Shown here one piece after another: positions 46,832-59,267 of a stretch of 64,000 bases of DNA. A model generated the notes under the pieces. The model was not told where the DNA came from. It saw only the letters and a program-made list of their open reading frames with translations, and did not search any database. Source of the stretch: Paralichthys olivaceus (taxonomy: Eukaryota > Chordata > Actinopteri > Pleuronectiformes > Paralichthyidae); assembly GCF_024713975.1 (NCBI RefSeq), contig NC_091114.1, positions 5,862,001-5,926,000 on the forward strand. The letters run 5' to 3'. A program made the position numbers and the translations under genes. Every line of letters begins with the position of its first letter. Position 1 is the first letter of the stretch.

Positions 46832-48883
46832 CTACAGTTTAACACCTGAGTACACACATTCATCCCTGGTGTTGTCCCTCTGTCGTCTTGATCTGCTGGC
46901 CACTTTCACATTTAACGCAGCGTAATGGAGGCCATCTGCATCTTGGTTGCCCTAGAAACGACATATAAGTACATCAAGATGGCTCCTGATGAAAAACGTA
47001 TTTGTTGTGGAATGTAAATTTCACACTAAAATGATTATATTTACCTCTGCATTTGTTGTGGAGGGAGATGATGGTTGTGTACTAGACTCTGGGTATGAAA
47101 CACATATAAAAACTTTGAGTCACTCTTTTGTCCACACATGTACTGTTAGGTGCCTTTACCTCTTAACCTGATTTGAACCTTGGTTTTTAATTTAATGTGA
47201 AACATGAAACTTTAATTCATGTTTTATGATTCATGCATTTATTTATGAAATGTTTTAAGGTGTCCTTATCTAGAAAGGTGCCGTGAAATAAAATGTGTTA
47301 TTATCATTTTGCTCAACAGCTAAACTGAACTCTATCTAGAGATGAGTGGTTACCTGAACATCTCCAGCATGTTCTCTTGTTTATCTTGTACAGTAACACA
47401 GCCAGCAAAACACTGATGGTGAATGTCAAAGCTCCACTCAGGAAAAACACCGTCCAGTTCACCTCATCTGCAACAGGAGAAATTCTAGTAATTCTGTCTC
47501 TTCTTTTTAAAATTTCATTTAACTTTGCAAGAGACAACACAAGACATTTCTATATTAGAAGAAAAAAAATATTAATAATTATAATAACAAAACTAATAAT
47601 CATGTAATAATATTAACACTCATAATCGTATAATACTAATTATCAAATTATGATATGAATCATCTGACCACTATAACAACAATAATGTCCCCATCACAAT
47701 AATAATAATAGTAATAATAATATGATCATTGAGGGAAAAAAAGAAAAGAAAAAAAGCTGCACTCATACTTAATAATTCACGTCTTGTCACCACTAGTGTT
47801 ATTTATAATAACAGTATATTATAACCATTACTATGATCATCGTTATCATCACCAATTATAATCATAAATAAAAAATTCTACTTAGTTGTGGTGCACACCA
47901 CCACCGTCCACTGGTGGTGAAGCATTGTTGGGTCACCGTCAGGAGGGACATTCAGACAGGACAGGATTTTACCAATTGTTTGGTCCCAACTGTCACAATA
48001 CATCAAGTGAGACAGTCTCTGGTAGTGACTCACCATCAACGTCCAGCTTGGTCCCGTTTCCAAACAGTATGTGTCCACATGCAGCCACAGCACAGTAGTA
48101 GGTCCCAGCATGAGAACGGTTCAGTCTCATTGACAAGTTGTAGACACAGGTGTGTGTCTGTGTGTCAGGTTTCCTCTCACACTGATCCTTCCTGTCTCCG
48201 TGGGTGTAAATGAGTCCTGACTGAGGTTCTTCAGAGATCTTGAACCAGTAAACACTGTGTTCTCCACCACAGGTCCCAGTGTGAACTGTACAGCTGAGAG
48301 TCACAGAGCCTCCTGGCTGGATGTTCTCAGACTGATGCACCAGAGCCTGGATGTTCAACCCTGAACCTTTCACACTGACAGTGACGCCCTCCATGAACTC
48401 AAACTCAAATGAATTACTCTTGAAACAGTAGTAAGTAGCTGAGTCTGAAAGTTGCACATCTGAGATTTTTAGCTGACTCACAACATCAGTAGATTCCAGA
48501 GTGAAGCGTGGATTGTTCTTTAATTCATTCTTGAACAAATTATTTTTAGTGACTTTGTAAGTCACTGACATAATTCGAGGCTTCTGTCCTGGTGTTTGCT
48601 TGAACCAATACATCTTATTGTCCTTCTCATAGAAACACTGGAAAGTCAAGTTGTCTCCAACATCAACTGATCTAAATCCACTGTGTTGATGAGACAAGTT
48701 AAAATGATGCATCTGAACTGAAGAGAAAAAGGAGAAAAGCCAAATAACAGTTAATTTTATGGGACAGAAATGAAATCGTAATCAGCATCAGGACCGACTG
48801 AATATTTATAAAACACACAACTCACCCATTTTCCCGAAGAGGAAACATGTCAGGTAGAGAATGAACTGCGGAGATGTCATCAT
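46832..48883 (-). CDS. nitr: NITR-11: inhibitory NITR, class A
   Basis: Exons: leader 48826-48883, V+I 48034-48717, transmembrane 47354-47467, stalk 47045-47088, tail 46832-46951; 339 residues. V loops are EKDNKM, KVTKNNLFK and FKSNSFEFEFM; the phenylalanine after YYC is unique here. The I domain has CGGEH and FGNGTKLDV. In the stalk exon a cysteine kept in the other class A genes (ESCTQP) is serine. The ITIM is LHYAAL. A CCAAT box lies at 48953-48959. NITR-11 plus the flank of NITR-12 matches the 12.4-16.4 kb block at an offset of about 34,474-34,479 bp. Confidence 0.86.
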
Positions 48884-50002
48884 GTTGAAATCGTCGTGTT
48901 GAATGACAAACAGCCCGACACTTTCTCCTCTCTTCAGAGTAAAGACTTGTGTTGATTGGCCAGCAGGGCAACACTGGTCACATGATCACTGCTACCTATG
49001 ATGTGAATCTTTGTTCTTTAAATAGAATCACATGGTGAGAGACATCTGAAGCACTTAGAGTACATTATACTACTACTACTACAGGTCTCTACCTCTTCCC
49101 TGTTATGCAAGAGATTATGTGTCTTACAATGTTGAAGAAAGTGATGGAAAAATCTTGGATCAGCCCCTTTTGTCCAGATCTGAACCCAAATGTAACGGGT
49201 TATTTCTTGGCCCATGCTCTATCCCTCTCCCAACCAGCCAACCAGACAAGACAGGGGTGAAAACATAACTTCTTAGTGGAGGAAACAGTTTTAAGAGTCA
49301 CATTGTAGAGTAACTGCTCTTGAAACTTTCAGACGTGACATGTACATGACACACATTCATAGTTTATTACGACGTGTGACTTGAAAACAAAAAGATATCA
49401 GCAAAGATGAGGGCAGTGGTTTGTGTACTACATCAGAAAATGTGATCATATTTTGTGAGATCTCTTTTTATTTGCTGTGGGCTGTGGGGAACTTGTTCTA
49501 TTGCTTCATCTGCCCCTTTCAAGTCCCACAGACTGGATCATGGCTACCATGTGGTTGATAGAGTAATAAATATGATTTCATGAGTAATGATTTCACATTT
49601 TATTTGTGGATATGTGTGAGTTTAACACTTTGAATCCCTATTTCATGACACTGCTTGATGAGAGCAACTTCTGGAAATATCATTACTGTTTACTTGAAAT
49701 ATTCTGCTGGGGTGAAGTGAAGACACTGCAGAGACTTCCTGTTTGAAAGTGCTCAGACAAAGAGAGCAGAGGGTCTTTAGACTGTCGACCACACAGAGGC
49801 TAAATAAAGATCCTCACATGTGAGGTGTACGAAATGTTTAAACAACATGTGTTTAAGTTCAAGAAGTATATTCTGTATTTAGTGGGAGTGGAAAATATGG
49901 CAACTGACAACATTAAATTAGTTTGGCTGATTTAATATCTTTATTTGTTTTGCATTAAAAAGCTTTACATTCAGAATGTATGGAAGTGAAACATGTTCAG
50001 CT
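48884..50002. other. Spacer between NITR-11 and a relic exon
   Basis: NITR-11 promoter, L2-tail relic and common flank; no gene. Confidence 0.6.
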
Positions 50003-50115
50003 CTACTGCTTTACACTGGAGTACACACATTCACTCCCGTCACCGTCTGTTTGTCTTCTTGCTCTGCTGAACCTGTGCTCCATTAAAGCAGAGTAATGTA
50101 GGTTGTCTGCATCTT
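50003..50115 (-). pseudogene. Relic class B tail exon beyond NITR-12
   Basis: Counterpart of 15534-15636, LHYSAL form. Confidence 0.5.
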
Positions 50116-50940
50116 CATCATCAGCATTATCATCTTCATGGTTCAAGTTTTCAGCACCAATTATATTTTTCATAATCTGTCTTTTCTAATCCTGAAACTT
50201 CAGAGGATTTTGTTATTCACAATGTCGAGCTACGTCACTTACTGCCCTTTAGTCTCCAACAACCTTTCTACCAAAGATGAGCTTTCCACTTATTCTGTGA
50301 AGCTGTCACGATCATTTCCTTTAGTTTCCTTCTCCTGCTGCTGCTCACGCTACATTAAAGGCTCAGTTCACTCAAATTACTTGTCTTTCCCCTGAGCCTT
50401 GTGCAGTTTTTGCTTTAAACTATATTGAGGTTTTGAGATCTGCATCTCTGAGATCAGTGCTGCCGCCAACGTCCTCACTTCATAGAGGTGAACGTAGTCT
50501 TAAATCACTTTGTCTCATTAGCAGATAACATGTTTGGTTGGTACACACAATGATAATAAGTCATGCAAACCTAACTAAAGCACTACTAGGGCCCACAAGG
50601 AAATGATCAAAAGATGCTTGCATGTGGTCACCATGTTTCCGACAGATAGGTGTGGTCTGTGAACGGTGAAACTCGGCTTCACAAGAAAGCTCATGCTGCG
50701 GCAGGATGCACGTCGTCCACTGTTACCTTCATTACTTTGCATGAACAGACACAGTAGAAAAGAGTCATGCACACAATGGAAAACTAGTTTTATTGAGATG
50801 ATAGCAAACTGAAGCTTTACATGTTTCACACGGAGGTAAACATCTTATACACAGAACTGTTCTGATGTCAGTAAAGACATAGTTACACCTACACTAATGT
50901 GGTGATTAAACACAGAGACAAATACAGAAGGTGTCCAGCT
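50116..50940. other. 3' flank of NITR-12
   Basis: The class C 3' flank, including its AATAAA near 50,790, up to the first bases of the class C tail exon, where the sequence changes to another tail type. Confidence 0.55.
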
Positions 50941-52284
50941 CTACTGCCTGGACACTACATAATGGAGGTCGTCTGCGTCTCGGTAACCCTGGTTACAAAA
51001 CATGTAGAGGCGGATTAGGATATTATATAGATAGAAATAGAAATTGAAACGGTAAAAGGATGTTTGAATGGTCATTAACGTCACCTGTGGATTTGTTGTG
51101 GGGGGAGCTGATGATCTTGCTTGTGACTCTGGTTATAAAACACACAAAATGTTCCTTTATTCAGAAGTTATATTCAGTGAATGCAAGCTATTGGATGAAA
51201 CTGTTTCCACGTACCTGTGCACTAGCAGCTGTTTCTCTTGATTGTTTGATACATGGAGGAAGCCAGAGAAACTCACAGGAAGATGGTGGCTGTCAGAGCT
51301 CAGCTCAAGAAATAAACATGAGATCTGGGAGATTTCAACTCATCTGCAGAGAACAAGAGCTTATTTCTGTCTTGTTACAACATTTGATTAGAAACTTATA
51401 CAAAATATTATTTCATTAAACAAGATGAGCTCTGTTACTCACGTTTAAAGTCCAGCTTGGTCCCGTTTCCAAACAGTACATGTCCACATGCAGCGACAGC
51501 ACAGTAGTAGGTCCCAGCATGAGAACGGTTCAGTCTCATTGACAAGTTGTAGACACAGGTGTGTGTCTGTGTGTCAGGTTTCCTCTCACACTGATCCTTC
51601 CTGTCTCCGTGGGTGTAAATGAGTCCTGACTGAGGTTCTTCAGAGTTCTTGAACCAGTAAACACTGTGTTCTCCATCACAGGTCCCAGTGTGAACTGTAC
51701 AGCTGAGAGTCACAGAGCCTCCTGGCTGGATGTTCTCAGACTGATGCACCAGAGCCTGGATGTTCAACCCTGAACCTTTCACACTGACAGTGACGCCCTG
51801 TGCAAACGTCAAGACGAACATGTAGCTGTGTGCAGTAGTAAGTACCAGAGTCTGAAACTTTCAGATTAGAAATCGTCAAGTGATGTGTGCCTTTTTCAGA
51901 ACCCAGCATCCTTGAATTCATTAAAAAAAGTGGTCTTGGCATTAAACATGTAAAAGCTGGAGATGAACCTCCTGTGCTGGAGTTTGTTTGTACCAGAGGA
52001 GCCATGCTGAATCCTCACTTTTATAGAAACACGGCAAAGTCACATTGTCTCCAACTTTGTCTGATGATGACCGTTTGTCTTGATGCACGATGGAGGACAG
52101 ATAAGATGAGCTGTGAGCTGAAGGGCAAGGAGAATAAGAACAGATGAAATGAAAATAGAAAGAAAATATGATGAGATATTGCATGAAGAGTTATTGTGAA
52201 GAAAAGGTCACAGAAACACAACTCACCCATGTTCCCTGGGAAGAGACATGTGAGATAGAAGACAAACTTGAGAGAAGTCATCAT
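50941..52284 (-). pseudogene. nitr: NITR-12: chimeric-tail NITR pseudogene
   Basis: Exons: leader 52227-52284, V+I 51443-52117, transmembrane 51215-51343, stalk 51085-51128, tail 50941-50988. V has the three frame changes seen in NITR-1. The I domain is intact (FGNGTKLDF). The transmembrane and stalk exons are of a fourth type found nowhere else here; the transmembrane exon has in-frame stops (after HVYFLS, and twice later). The tail is only 16 codons: GYRDADDLHYVV from one gene type fused to SRQ-stop of class C, leaving Ser at the +3 position of the ITIM. A CCAAT box lies at 52352-52358. It is clearly non-functional, but it records a fourth tail class that once existed in the cluster. Confidence 0.8.
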
Positions 52285-53043
52285 GTTTGAATTCCTGTGT
52301 TTTAAATGAGAAGAATCTTGACACGTTCTCCAGTCTTCAGAGACAAGACTGTGATTGGCCAATCTGCAGTGACACTGTTCTGTGTGTCCTACTGAAGAAA
52401 CGTGATGACATGTTCACTGCCACCAATGTTTCAAGTTAGGGGCCTTCTCAGGAAATTCACACTGTGAGAGTCTCTTTATCTCACCAACATATTTTATATC
52501 ACGGAAAAAATGGATGAAAAGTCAAATAAAGGTAACTGAAGCACTTATTACAGTGACGAGTCATGATAATAAGGAAGAGGTTTATTTTCTGTTCAAAGCA
52601 TTTACCAATGTAGCAAATACTAGTTGACTTTGACCAACACGAGACAAAAGCAGCTTTCTTTTATTCAAGGAAATACAGACGTCATCACCTCACGTAGCAG
52701 CTTCTCAGCAGACACACTCCCTATGTGAACACACAGCAGATCAACGACGGAGCCGTCACTCGCTGCACACACACACAGACGGAGCCACAAACTTTCATTA
52801 CATGAAGTTTAATCATTGTTTTCCAACTGTCATCTTCAAAGTCTCAAACCAACAAAGACCAACAGCAACTGCCCCCCCCACCCCACACGTTGTTGTTGTA
52901 TTTGATCATTAATCACAAAAAAAGCAACATTTATATTTGGAAAAAGGATAAAAAAGCATAATAGACCAGAATCATGCTCCACCACTAAAGAAAGACTGAG
53001 AAATCCCACATCTCAAACAAAGACGGTTCTAAAACACACAATT
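52285..53043. other. Spacer between NITR-12 and NITR-13
   Basis: No gene. NITR-12 promoter and class A 3' flank; a short C-run lies near 52,872. Confidence 0.6.
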
Positions 53044-55036
53044 CTACAGTTTAACACCTGAGTACACACATTCATCCCTGGTGTTGTCCCTCTGTCGTCT
53101 TGATCTGCTGGCCACTTTCACATTTAACGCAGCGTAATGGAGGCCATCTGCATCTTGGTTGCCCTAGAAACGACATATAAGTACATCAAGATGGCTCCTG
53201 ATGAAAAACGTGTTTGTTGCGGAATGTAAATTTCACACTTAAAAAGATTATATTTACCTCTGCATTTGTTGTGGAGGGAGATGATGGTTGTGTACAAGAC
53301 TCTGGGTATGAAACACATATAAAAACTTTGAGTCACTCTTTTGTCCACACATGTACTGTTAGGTGCCTTTTCCTCTTAACCTGATTTGAACCTTGGTTTT
53401 TAATTTAATGTGAAACATGAAACTTTAATTCATGCATTTATTTATGAAATGTTTTAAGGTGTCCTTATCTAGAAAGGTGCCGTGAAATAAATGTATTATT
53501 ATCATTTTGCTCAAAAGCTAAACTGAACTCTATCTAGAGATGAGTGGTTACCTGAACATCTCCAGCATGTTCTCTTGTTTATCTTGTACAGTAACACAGC
53601 CAGCAAAACACTGATGGTGAATGTCAAAGCTCCACTCAGGAAAAACACCGTCCAGTTCACCTCATCTGCAACAGGAGAAATTCTAGTAATTCTGTTTCCT
53701 CTTTTTTAATTTTTAATTTACCTTTGCAAGACAAGTGACGAGACATTTCTATATTAAAAGAAAAAAAAATATTAATAATTATAATAACAAAACTAATAAT
53801 CATGTAATAATAGTGATCATATCATGATATGAACCATCTGACCACTATAACAACAATAATGTCCCCATCACAATATTAATAATAATAATAATAATATGAT
53901 CATGGAGGGAAAAAAAGCTGCACTCATACTTAATAATTCACGTCTTGTCACCACTAGTGTTATTTATAATAACAGTATATTATAACCATTACTATGATCA
54001 TCGTTATCATCACCAATAATAATCATAAATAAAAAATTCTATTTAGTTGTGGTGCACACCACCACCGTCCACTGGTGGTGAAGCATTGTTGGGTCACCGT
54101 CAGGAGGGACATTCAGACAGGACAGGATTTTACCAATTGTTTGGTCCCAACTGTCACAATACATCAAGTGAGATAGGCTCTGGTAGTGACTCACCATCAA
54201 CGTCCAGCTTTGTCCCGTTTCCAAACAGTATGTGTCCACATGCAGCGACAGCACAGTAGTAGGTCCCAGCATGAGAATGGTTCAGTGTCATTGACAAGTT
54301 GTAGACACAGGTGTGTGTCTGTGTGTCAGGTTTCCTCTCACACTGATCCTTCCTGTCTCCGTGGGTGTAAATGAGTCCTGACTGAGGTTCTTCAGAGTTC
54401 TTGAACCAGTAAACACTGTGTTCTCCATCACAGGTCCCAGTGTGAACTGTACAGCTGAGAGTCACAGAGCCTCCTGGCTGGATGTTCTCAGACTGATGCA
54501 CCAGAGCCTGGATGTTCAACCCTGAACCTTTCACACTGACAGTGACGCCCTGTGCAAACGTCAAGACGAACATGTAGCTGTGTGCAGTAGTAAGTACCAG
54601 AGTCTGAAACTTTCAGATTAGAAATCGTCAAGTGATGTGTGCCTTTTTCAGAACCCAGCATCCTTGAATTCATTAAAAAAAGTGGTCTTGGCATTAAACA
54701 TGTAAAAGCTGGAGATGAACCTCCTGTGCTGGAGTTTGTTTGTACCAGAGGAGCCATGCTGAATCCTCACTTTTATAGAAACACGGCAAAGTCACATTGT
54801 CTCCAACTTTGTCTGATGATGACCGTTTGTCTTGATGCACGATGGAGGACAGATAAGATGAGCTGTGAGCTGAAGGGCAAGGAGAATAAGAACAGATGAA
54901 ATGAAAATAGAAAGAAAATATGATGAGATATTGCATGAAGAGTTATTGTGAAGAAAAGGTCACAGAAACACAACTCACCCATGTTCCCTGGGAAGAGACA
55001 TGTGAGATAGAAGACAAACTTGAGAGAAGTCATCAT
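53044..55036 (-). pseudogene. nitr: NITR-13: hybrid NITR pseudogene with a class A tail
   Basis: Exons: leader 54979-55036, V+I 54195-54869, transmembrane 53552-53665, stalk 53258-53301, tail 53044-53163. Leader and V are those of NITR-12, with the same three frame changes. The I-domain end (FGNGTKLDVDG), transmembrane, stalk and ITIM tail (LHYAAL) are class A, like NITR-14. This is what unequal crossing over inside the V+I exon would give. The I domain and everything after it are open, so only V is damaged. A CCAAT box lies at 55104-55110. Confidence 0.82.
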
Positions 55037-55795
55037 GTTTGAATTCCTGTGTTTTAAATGAGAAGAATCTTGACACGTTCTCCAGTCTTCAGAGACAAGA
55101 CTGTGATTGGCCAATCTGCAGTGACACTGTTCTGTGTGTCCTACTGAAGAAACGTGATGACATGTTCACTGCCACCAATGTTTCAAGTTAGGGGCCTTCT
55201 CAGGAAATTCACACTGTGAGAGTCTCTTTATCTCACCAACATATTTTATATCACGGAAAAAATGGATGAAAAGTCAAATAAAGGTAACTGAAGCACTTAT
55301 TACAGTGACGAGTCATGATAATAAGGAAGAGGTTTATTTTCTGTTCAAAGCATTTACCAATGTAGCAAATACTAGTTGACTTTGACCAACACGAGACAAA
55401 AGCAGCTTTCTTTTATTCAAGGAAATACAGACGTCATCACCTCACGTAGCAGCTTCTCAGCAGACACACTCCCTATGTGAACACACAGCAGATCAACGAC
55501 GGAGCCGTCACTCGCTGCACACACACACAGACGGAGCCACAAACTTTCATTACATGAAGTTTAATCATTGTTTTCCAACTGTCATCTTCAAAGTCTCAAA
55601 CCAACAAAGACCAACAGCAACTGCCCCCCCCACCCCACACGTTGTTGTTGTATTTGATCATTAATCACAAAAAAAGCAACATTTATATTTGGAAAAAGGA
55701 TAAAAAAGCATAATAGACCAGAATCATGCTCCACCACTAAAGAAAGACTGAGAAATCCCACATCTCAAACAAAGACGGTTCTAAAACACACAATT
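55037..55795. other. Spacer between NITR-13 and NITR-14
   Basis: No gene; duplicate of 52,285-53,043. Confidence 0.65.
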
Positions 55796-57799
55796 CTACA
55801 GTTTAACACCTGAGTACACACATTCATCCCTGGTGTTGTCCCTCTGTCGTCTTGATCTGCTGGCCACTTTCACATTTAACGCAGCGTAATGGAGGCCATC
55901 TGCATCTTGGTTGCCCTAGAAACGACATATAAGTACATCAAGATGGCTCCTGATGAAAAACGTGTTTGTTGCGGAATGTAAATTTCACACTTAAAAAGAT
56001 TATATTTACCTCTGCATTTGTTGTGGAGGGAGATGATGGTTGTGTACAAGACTCTGGGTATGAAACACATATAAAAACTTTGAGTCACTCTTTTGTCCAC
56101 ACATGTACTGTTAGGTGCCTTTTCCTCTTAACCTGATTTGAACCTTGGTTTTTAATTTAATGTGAAACATGAAACTTTAATTCATGCATTTATTTATGAA
56201 ATGTTTTAAGGTGTCCTTATCTAGAAAGGTGCCGTGAAATAAATGTATTATTATCATTTTGCTCAAAAGCTAAACTGAACTCTATCTAGAGATGAGTGGT
56301 TACCTGAACATCTCCAGCATGTTCTCTTGTTTATCTTGTACAGTAACACAGCCAGCAAAACACTGATGGTGAATGTCAAAGCTCCACTCAGGAAAAACAC
56401 CGTCCAGTTCACCTCATCTGCAACAGGAGAAATTCTAGTAATTCTGTTTCCTCTTTTTTAATTTTTAATTTACCTTTGCAAGACAAGTGACGAGACATTT
56501 CTATATTAAAAGAAAAAAAAATATTAATAATTATAATAACAAAACTAATAATCATGTAATAATAGTGATCATATCATGATATGAACCATCTGACCACTAT
56601 AACAACAATAATGTCCCCATCACAATATTAATAATAATAATAATAATATGATCATGGAGGGAAAAAAAGCTGCACTCATACTTAATAATTCACGTCTTGT
56701 CACCACTAGTGTTATTTATAATAACAGTATATTATAACCATTACTATGATCATCGTTATCATCACCAATAATAATCATAAATAAAAAATTCTATTTAGTT
56801 GTGGTGCACACCACCACCGTCCACTGGTGGTGAAGCATTGTTGGGTCACCGTCAGGAGGGACATTCAGACAGGACAGGATTTTACCAATTGTTTGGTCCC
56901 AACTGTCACAATACATCAAGTGAGACAGTCTCTGGTAGTGACTCACCATCAACGTCCAGCTTGGTCCCGTTTCCAAACAGTATGTGTCCACATGCAGCGA
57001 CAGCACAGTAGTAGGTCCCAGCATGAGAACGGTTCAGTCTCAGTGACAAGTTGTAGACACAGGTGTGTGTCTGTGTGTCAGGTTTCCTCTCACACTGATC
57101 CTTCCTGTCTCCGTGGGTGTAAATGAGTCCTGACTGAGGTTCTTCAGAGTTCTTGAACCAGTAAACACTGTGTTCTCCATCACAGGTCCCAGTGTGAACT
57201 GTACAGCTGAGAGTCACAGAGCCTCCTGGCTGGATGTTCTCAGACTGATGCACCAGAGCCTGGATGTTCAACCCTGAACCTTTCACACTGACAGTGACGC
57301 CCTCCATGAACTCAAACACATATGAACGACTCTTTAAACAGTAGTAAGTAGCTGAGTCTGAAATTTGCACATCTGAGATTTTTAGGTGACTCACAACATC
57401 AGTAGATTCCAGAGTGAAGAGTGAATTGTTCTTGAATTCATTAAATAACGAAATTTCTTTAGAGAATTTGTAAGTCATTGCAATAATTCGAGGCTTCTGT
57501 CCTGGTGTTTGCTTGAACCAAAAAATCCTTATCTCCTCCCTCTCATAGAAACACTTGAAAGTCAAGTTGTCTCCAACATCAACTGATTTAAATCCTCTGT
57601 GTTGTTGAGACAAGATAAAATGATGCATCTGAGCTGAAGAGAAAAAGGAGAAAAGCAAAACAACAGTTAATTTTATGTGACAGAAATGAAATCGTAATCA
57701 GCATCAGGACCGACTGAATATTTATAAAACACACAACTCACCCATTTTCCCGAAGAGGAAACATGTCAGGTAGAGAATGAACTGCGGAGATGTCATCAT
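55796..57799 (-). CDS. nitr: NITR-14: inhibitory NITR, class A
   Basis: Exons: leader 57742-57799, V+I 56947-57633, transmembrane 56304-56417, stalk 56010-56053, tail 55796-55915; 340 residues. V loops are EREEIR, KFSKEISLF and LKSRSYVFEFM. Two framework changes stand out: IFWFKQ for IYWFKQ, and NNSLFTLES for NNPRFTLES. The I domain has CDGEH and SLRL, FGNGTKLDV. Its transmembrane, stalk and tail exons are the same as those of NITR-13. ITIM LHYAAL. A CCAAT box lies at 57859-57865. No defect was seen. Confidence 0.87.
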
Positions 57800-58000
57800 G
57801 TTGAAATCGTAGTGTTGAATGACAAACAGCCCGACACTTTCTCCTCTCTTCAGAGTAAAGACTTGTGTTGATTGGCCAGCAGGACACCACTGATCACATG
57901 ATCACTGCCACCTATGATGTGAATCTTTGTTCTTTAAATAGAATCACATGGTGAGAGACATCTGAAGCACTTAGAGTACATTATACTACTACTACTACAA
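57800..58000. other. Promoter-side flank of NITR-14
   Basis: CCAAT and TATA-like signals only. Confidence 0.5.
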
Positions 58001-58826
58001 GTTTATTCAATGATTCATGTAGCACCTTTCAAAACACAGTTACAAGGTGCTTTACAAATTTAAAGTGAAGAATTGAGGACAAACAATAGAAAAGAATTAA
58101 AAGTAAACACAAGAACACAAATATAAGGATACAAATGTTACTGATACAAAAAGAGTAAAACAATACAGTCTCACATAAATGAATAAAAAGCAGTTGGTAA
58201 GATCATAGCTAGATTAAAATATATTTATAAAAGTTAAAGGAGCCAAAGGAGTAAGACAACACATGTATAAAATGTCTCTTTAAAAGAGGATGAGGAGTTT
58301 GGAACAATCTTCCTCAGGAGATCCGTCTGACAAAGAGTGGAATGGCTATTAGTGTTGAAGTTTTGAAGGTTTGCTCCTTGTGTGTTTCCACCTGTACTTC
58401 CTTTCTTCGTCCTGTTTCCCACCCTTGTGATTGCCTGCACCAGTTCCTCATGTGTTTCACCTGTGTCCAATCACCTCTGCCTCCCCTGTATATATGTCTC
58501 TGTGCTTCTCTTTGTCTATGTCAGTTCGTGGTCGTCTACTTGGCCGTCTCACCACCCTGTCGTCATTCCTCCACCATCAGTTCCCTTCTCTCGTGAGTTC
58601 TAGTTCTTTCTCTTTTTTTCTGTTCAGCCTATTTAACTTTTTGAGTGCCTTTTAGCACAGTGTTTCTTGTTCATGGGTTTTTGGATTCTTTCCTTTTCAT
58701 TTGACTGCAAGAATTCTAAGGACTTGATCAGAATCATTGGGGTTAAAAGAGAAATAGAGTTGTGTGTCATCTGCATATAAATTGATGTTATGTTTTCCTT
58801 GAGACTAAGCACTCAGTAAAAGCTCT
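58001..58826 (-). repeat. LINE fragment, fifth copy of the block
   Basis: Closest to the second copy (23,981). Spacer and minisatellite follow to 59,148. Confidence 0.65.
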
Positions 58827-59148
58827 TCACGATTCTAAATGAATCAGTGAAATTTTAAAGACGTTTATATTCACAGCAGAAGAGTAAAGTTCAGTGTTTC
58901 TCAAGCTTTTCTCAATACAACCATCTTCACTGAGTTGTGTTCACCACATGCAGGCATGGTCATTTAGTAACATCGTGCTAAGTACACTAGCACGTATAGT
59001 GATTGTAACGGTGGATTGTGATGGTGGATCCTGACTATGGATAGTGGTGATGGATCGTGATCAAAATGATAGATTGTGTCATGGTGATGGAATGAAGTGA
59101 TAGATTGTGTCATGGTGGTGGATTGAGGTGATGGATTATGATTGTAAT

Positions 59149-59267
59149 TGTCACAGTCAGTCTCTCTTCCCCCCACCCTGCATGCCAGCTTTTTGGGATG
59201 TCAGGAGCCGTCCCTTGATGGGGGGGTTCTGTCACAGTCAGTCTCACAGTCAGTGTCCCATCCTCCC
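59149..59267 (+). mobile_element. Ty3/gypsy remnant, cut by L2
   Basis: Same parts as 25,129-25,247, with gtaat directly to the left. Fossil. Confidence 0.65.

Larger units (their letters stand above)
51490..56920. repeat. 2,752-bp tandem duplication, two copies
   Basis: About 51,490-54,170 and 54,240-56,920 are nearly base-for-base equal at a constant offset of 2,752 bp. The unit runs from inside one I-domain exon, through V, leader and spacer, to the 3' half of the next gene and into its I-domain region. Confidence 0.85.
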
